A DNA stretch of 64,000 bases from Solibacillus sp. R5-41. GTDB lineage: Bacteria > Bacillota > Bacilli > Bacillales_A > Planococcaceae. Below the pieces are notes generated by a model. That model ran no database searches. It was given only the letters and a program-made list of their open reading frames with translations, and was not told the DNA's origin. This document shows, piece by piece, positions 59,998 through 64,000 of the stretch. The first letter of the stretch is position 1; each line of letters starts with the position of its first letter. The stretch covers positions 4,044,001 to 4,108,000 of the forward strand of contig NZ_CP024123.1 of the NCBI RefSeq assembly GCF_002736105.1. The letters are read 5' to 3'. The position numbers were made by a program, and so were the translations under genes.

Positions 59998-61896
59998 ATC
60001 TTCTCCCCTTTGTTTTTTGCTGTGGAATACTCTGAAACCTTTAACGAAATAAAGCGTTTTACCTTATTTGATAATCCAGTATGTCGTAAACCTGCTTTTC
60101 TGTATATTTGCCATTCAATAATCGGTTCGCACCCATGTTTTAATTTATCAATAATAAAGTTTGCCCGCCGTATTTGAAACGATTCCATACTTTCTTGAAC
60201 TTCATAAATGTAATTCATAGTTTTCGGTAGCTTATCCGCTTTTTTCTGTAATAATGATAACCTATCCATTTTCCTTCCAACAGAAGCGATTGTTATTCTT
60301 TTTAGTTTTTCAACGACCACATCCCAATTTTGAACCACTTTCATAACTTGATTTACCAATTCCATATCCCGTTTTTCCCAATCAATCCGCTGATTTGGAG
60401 GGTGATTTCTTTTCCCTTTGGGAGAAAATTCGTTAAGCCATTCCCAATCATTTCGATATAAAAAGGCGTAAACATTAGGTGCAATTTTTCGCAATTCTGT
60501 TTTTGACCTTTCAGGAAATTCCTCCTGAAGTTCTAACCATATATTTTTCCTCTCAAGCAATTGTTTGTTCAATTGCCGCAAAACAGTGTCTCCGTTCTTT
60601 TTTTCTACATTCGGAAGTTTCCACGAAACACTTAATTCCAACTCGACAGCATATTTTTTGATTGTAGCACGGTCTGCCTGCATTTCCTTCGCAATTTCTG
60701 TAAGAGAGTATTCTTCATTAACCAACTTCACAATTTTTTCTTTCCAAACATGACCGAAATCTTTAATTGTCCCAATGCGGTAACGGTCACCCTTATTTAT
60801 GTCAGGTCCCCTTCTTGAAAATACAAAGCCGCATTCGCATCGGAATGTTCCTACTGGATTTCCTGTGTCGTAACACCTTGTGATCGCTAAATCTGTTATA
60901 ACTGGTTTATGGGAATTTGGACATGCAACATTTAAGCATAGCCAAGGTCCTTTTCCGAAAGGATTATATTCCTCCTTATCAAAAAAATGTTCCAAATCGG
61001 TATCCAAAAACATCATGACTAGTAGGTGCCGAATTGGATGAAAAGATTTGCGGTGTTTTTGAAAAATCATCGTTAGCCAATCCGATTCCTCAAAAAATAT
61101 AGGTGATTGCAATAGTTCTAAGCTGCGGTCGGAAAATTTCGAACCAAAACTTTGGTACAACTTGTCCCGTTTCAAAAAGCCATTGACGCTCGCATATCCC
61201 TGTTGCTTCAATAACTCCAAGTATTTATTTCGAATCGTATTTTCCATTGATTGGAGGTAAATGTTTTTTAGTAGAGATTCAGTTGCTTTCGCCAGCTTTA
61301 TCAAAAGATGAACCTCATTTTTATTTAACCAATTAAGATTAACCTTTTTTCTTTCAATAAATGGTGAAGCGACAATATACTCATGTTGGTTTTGAATTTT
61401 CATGGAAACGATTGTTTCCTCTAGTGCCGTTTCATGTTTCGGGCAGATAAAGACACCTGGAGCCTGATGAACTCGACGCCAATACGTTTCACCATAAGCA
61501 TCCATATCTTCTTTGATACAATCCCCGCATACCCAAAGGTTGTCCTTTAATTTCACATTGCTTGCTACTACTCCTATTCGAGTGTGGATGGCTCCACCCT
61601 TATTCCCCATCATAGATTGCTTAACTTGCTTTGCTTGTTTTGGAAGCAGGAAGGCAGAGTAATAAGGATACATTGTATAGTTGAAAATTAATTGTTCTGC
61701 ATCCCAATAATCTCCTGTATTCCTTAAGAAGGTATTTAAATTAGCAGGTAAGCCCCAAACTGCTCTAACTGTCCTTTTTCCAAACAGTTCTTCTGTTGTC
61801 ATTTTAGGACTCGTATTACCAGACCTAACATGGTACCTTGCTAGAACACTGTATAATAATTCATCAGGATATGGCGTTGGAAACCAATGCAGCATG
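59994..61896 (-). CDS. tnsD: TniQ/TnsD-family target-selection protein (first copy)
   Basis: A 633-residue protein whose start MLHWFPTPYPDELLYSVLARYH is the TnsD/TniQ hallmark. The frame reaches 61961, but GGAGGAGGG 8 bases before ATG 61896 fixes the start. Zinc ligands: LWVCGDCIKED, then FICPKHETALE; second cluster in FGKGPWLCLNVACPNSHKP and FRCECGFVFSRRGP. The C-terminal half has a helix-turn-helix (SLTEIAKEMQADRATIKKYA). It overlaps tnsC by 33 bases. It probably directs insertion to a fixed chromosomal site. Confidence 0.87.
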
Positions 61897-63573
61897 TTCA
61901 CCCTCCTCCCAGAACTCTTCTGAAGGTTGTTTAACAATATTTTTTTGGAGAAACAATTCATGAACAGATAGCTTCTTCTGTCTTGCTTCTTTCATTAGAC
62001 CACCTAAATAATTTCCACTTATTTGGCTAACTTTCTTTTTCTTATTTGTGTTCTCCGTCTTTATTTCATCCTTATCAATAAGGAGTTTTACTGCTTCTTT
62101 TAGCAACGTCGGTTTTTCGACATCCTCTCCAAATTTGTTTAATACGCTCTTTACAGCACGCTCAATTTCCTTTGAATCAAAATCCATCGATAACAGTTGC
62201 AAGGTCACATCTTCTAAAAGAGATTGTTCCGCTTTCTCTCTTTTTTGTTGCTGTAATTTCTTTTGAATGCGAATTTTTTCTTGCAAGTCAACGGAAGCTT
62301 TGTATCTTTCCATTTCTTCATCTATATCAATGGGACGAATATCCTCATACTTGGCAATTTCACTTGGAATACCTGACTTCAAGGCATCTAACATTGGTTT
62401 AACTAATCTTAAACTATCATTCGCCACTTTTTTCATGATTTTCTTACTTATTTTTTCTGTGCCTGTCGAAATCGCACTGACCTGAGATAACATAAAAAGT
62501 TTGATTGCAATATCAATAATTCCCTGACTTTCTTCGTAAATAAAATCACTGAGTTCCTCAGTCAAAGGTGTGTAATTTGCCGTCCATTGATACTCCCACA
62601 TTCCCTCCACAAATAACTCCCATGACATATCTTTTGGCATTTGTGACCAGACCATATCTCCTTGACCGCTTCCACGTCTTGCTTGACGAAATTCACTTTG
62701 CAAAATAGAAATCGCTTTATTGGTACCGACCATCAACACAGGAATGCCAATGGTATTTACCAACGTAACAAAAAAGTTTAGCATTTTATCCGAACCGCCA
62801 CTTTTACTAAGGCTAAGGTGCTGAATTTCATCAATAATCAGCAAACCAACCCCATGAAGGCTTGCAAGGTGTGCCATTCGTTGAAGCATTAAATCTGTCG
62901 TATTTCTTGAGGCTCCGAACTTATTTAGATAGTTGGAACCTAATAGTCGGTCTAATTCAGAGAAAAAACTTATACATAATCCTTTTAACGACCCATCAAA
63001 TGGGCACTCTAACTTCAGCCAACTAATTTGTGTGAAAATGAATGGTTTTCCCTTATATTCACGATGCTTAATTAATTGTGGATAAAAAGATAAAACACGT
63101 TCAATTGCGGTTGATTTTCCAATACCCGAAAGACCAATAATCGTAAATCCAGCAGCTGTCCGTTTTGCTTCTGTTTGATAGTTTTTTAAAAAGTTACCCG
63201 CTTTTATCGCTTGATAACTTTCGTGCACCCTCATGACTTCTTCTCTCTGCATTGGATTTCGGTGTAAATAACCTTGGCGAATTGCCCTTGAAATTCGTTG
63301 TTCTAAATCCAAGTGTGTTTCAAACGGTTGAAAGTATTGAAATAATCTCTGGACACAATGAAAACGGTAATTAGAGTTTAGAGCACGTTCTTTTTCATCA
63401 AACGATGGGAAAACTGATAATTGTTCGATTACTTCATCCTCCGTAAATATTGGCGGCAGTGCCTCAATTAAAGGATTAAATTCATAATCTTGTACAATTT
63501 GTTCACTATATATAGCATCTACCATTTCTTTTCCGTACAATAGTTGCCTATCATTAGTGACTAACTCTTGCAT
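61864..63573 (-). CDS. tnsC: TnsC, AAA+ transposition regulator
   Basis: A 569-residue AAA+ ATPase. Walker A GLSGIGKSTAIERV is near residue 146 and Walker B LLIIDEIQHLSL near 243, with a sensor MVGTNKAI and arginine-rich RQARRGSGQGD. The N-terminus (YSEQIVQDYEFNPLIEALP) and Lys-rich C-terminal tail fit Tn7 TnsC, which is 555 residues. It passes the target signal from TniQ/TnsD to the transposase. Overlaps tnsB by 20 bases, so the transposition genes are one transcript. Confidence 0.9.
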   Translation of the reverse strand: MQELVTNDRQLLYGKEMVDAIYSEQIVQDYEFNPLIEALPPIFTEDEVIEQLSVFPSFDEKERALNSNYRFHCVQRLFQYFQPFETHLDLEQRISRAIRQGYLHRNPMQREEVMRVHESYQAIKAGNFLKNYQTEAKRTAAGFTIIGLSGIGKSTAIERVLSFYPQLIKHREYKGKPFIFTQISWLKLECPFDGSLKGLCISFFSELDRLLGSNYLNKFGASRNTTDLMLQRMAHLASLHGVGLLIIDEIQHLSLSKSGGSDKMLNFFVTLVNTIGIPVLMVGTNKAISILQSEFRQARRGSGQGDMVWSQMPKDMSWELFVEGMWEYQWTANYTPLTEELSDFIYEESQGIIDIAIKLFMLSQVSAISTGTEKISKKIMKKVANDSLRLVKPMLDALKSGIPSEIAKYEDIRPIDIDEEMERYKASVDLQEKIRIQKKLQQQKREKAEQSLLEDVTLQLLSMDFDSKEIERAVKSVLNKFGEDVEKPTLLKEAVKLLIDKDEIKTENTNKKKKVSQISGNYLGGLMKEARQKKLSVHELFLQKNIVKQPSEEFWEEGEHAALVSNAIS

Positions 63574-64000
63574 TTTTTAATTTCTCCTTTTGTTTTTGAC
63601 GTAACAATTCAATCTTTGAAACGCTTTGTTGGGTCGTTGTTTCTTCTATAATCAAATCAGGTACATCCGATTGCTCAAGTCGATTTGTATCCGCCAATAA
63701 AAAGGCTTCCTCTTTCCGCTTTGCTTCTTTTTCCATTGTTCGATTATCGCGAATACCTTTAACTTTTTGATTGTTACTCATATTAACTTTTTCTCCATTT
63801 AAAGATTTCTTTGCCTTTTGGGCAATGTGTTCAATATCACTTGTTAAATCAACTTTGTGTTGAGTTTCTTCATGTGCATATTGTTGTTTCTTTAACAATT
63901 CGTAATCAAAGTAATACTCCACATCTTCCATTGTCTTATCTACATATTTCTTATGATGATCTAGTAAAGTGGCTACTTCATAACTTTTACCATCTTCACT
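63554..64000 (-). CDS. tnsB: TnsB transposase, C-terminal part (runs off the window)
   Basis: The frame is open to the window edge and reads SYEVATLLDHHKKYVDKTME before VEYYFDYELLKKQQYAHEE. The visible 148 codons are the charged C-terminal tail of a TnsB-type DDE transposase, ending in the Gln/Lys-rich stretch RQKQKEKLKNARVSH that is known in Tn7 to contact TnsC. The catalytic core lies beyond 64000. Identity rests on position, on the tail and on the tnsC neighbour. Confidence 0.8.
   Translation of the reverse strand, partial: SEDGKSYEVATLLDHHKKYVDKTMEDVEYYFDYELLKKQQYAHEETQHKVDLTSDIEHIAQKAKKSLNGEKVNMSNNQKVKGIRDNRTMEKEAKRKEEAFLLADTNRLEQSDVPDLIIEETTTQQSVSKIELLRQKQKEKLKNARVSH

Noticed and set aside
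1-64000. tRNA, rRNA, riboswitch or prophage genes
   Set aside because: I looked in the intergenic regions and saw no cloverleaf-like sequence, rRNA block, T-box, known riboswitch core or phage structural genes. The leader before bmrC is better explained as an attenuator.
56255-64000. glmS-type attTn7 site
   Set aside because: No glmS or other attachment gene is next to the visible end. In Tn7 the attachment gene lies at the opposite end, beyond this window.

Overview
The window looks like chromosomal DNA of a low-GC Gram-positive rod of the Bacillaceae/Planococcaceae (Lysinibacillus/Solibacillus-like). This is inferred from AT-rich sequence, AGGAGG-type ribosome binding sites, frequent TTG/GTG starts, T-tailed terminators and Bacillus-type proteins (YeeN, BmrC/BmrD, AhpC/AhpF with a PerR box, UgtP-like glycosyltransferase, YtxG-like DUF948). 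There are no rRNA genes, tRNA genes or CRISPR arrays that I can see.

Positions 1-53,000 are ordinary chromosome. 1-22,450 carries a phosphate transport pair (Pit accessory protein plus PitA), an MMPL exporter, an AI-2E-type permease, an M3 oligopeptidase, YeeN, PlsC, an epimerase plus RlmA methyltransferase, a NodB deacetylase, an SDR, a NERD protein, a HAD nucleotidase, a TSUP transporter, a DinB protein, a deoxyinosine glycosylase, an oligopeptide-binding lipoprotein, an amidohydrolase and a frameshifted LysE/ArgO exporter. 22,530-26,420 is a BmrC/BmrD heterodimeric drug exporter behind a leader with two short ORFs and two terminator hairpins, which reads as an antibiotic-sensing attenuator. 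26,500-34,600 holds a CueP copper protein, AhpF and AhpC (PerR box), and a deacetylase-DedA-glycosyltransferase operon followed by two tandem 40-codon genes. 35,000-53,700 is a mix of acetyltransferases, a lipoprotein MTA/SAH nucleosidase behind a PurBox-like operator, DinB, TPR and GrpB proteins, a membrane cupredoxin, two ABC export operons (one with a LytTR regulator and DUF3021 protein), a split TolB-like protein, an ECF sigma/anti-sigma pair and a DUF2089 operon. Several genes in the 36-46 kb stretch are broken.

Positions 53,900-56,400 are an XRE regulator/membrane protein pair with its operator, a kinase-like gene and a 5'-truncated gene.

From 56,426 to the window end lies one end of a Tn7-like transposon. 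Its left end has three TnsB-type binding sites, followed by a NYN-domain nuclease cargo gene, then two TniQ/TnsD-type target selectors, TnsC and the C-terminus of TnsB, all transcribed leftward with overlapping ends. Immediately outside this end, after exactly 5 bp, is a second Tn7-like end pointing the other way. This suggests serial insertion at one attachment site, with the older element mostly lost. The far end and the attachment gene are outside the window.

A dispersed intergenic repeat family with strong hairpins occurs at least four times (near 5.1, 9.3, 41.0 and 53.7 kb).
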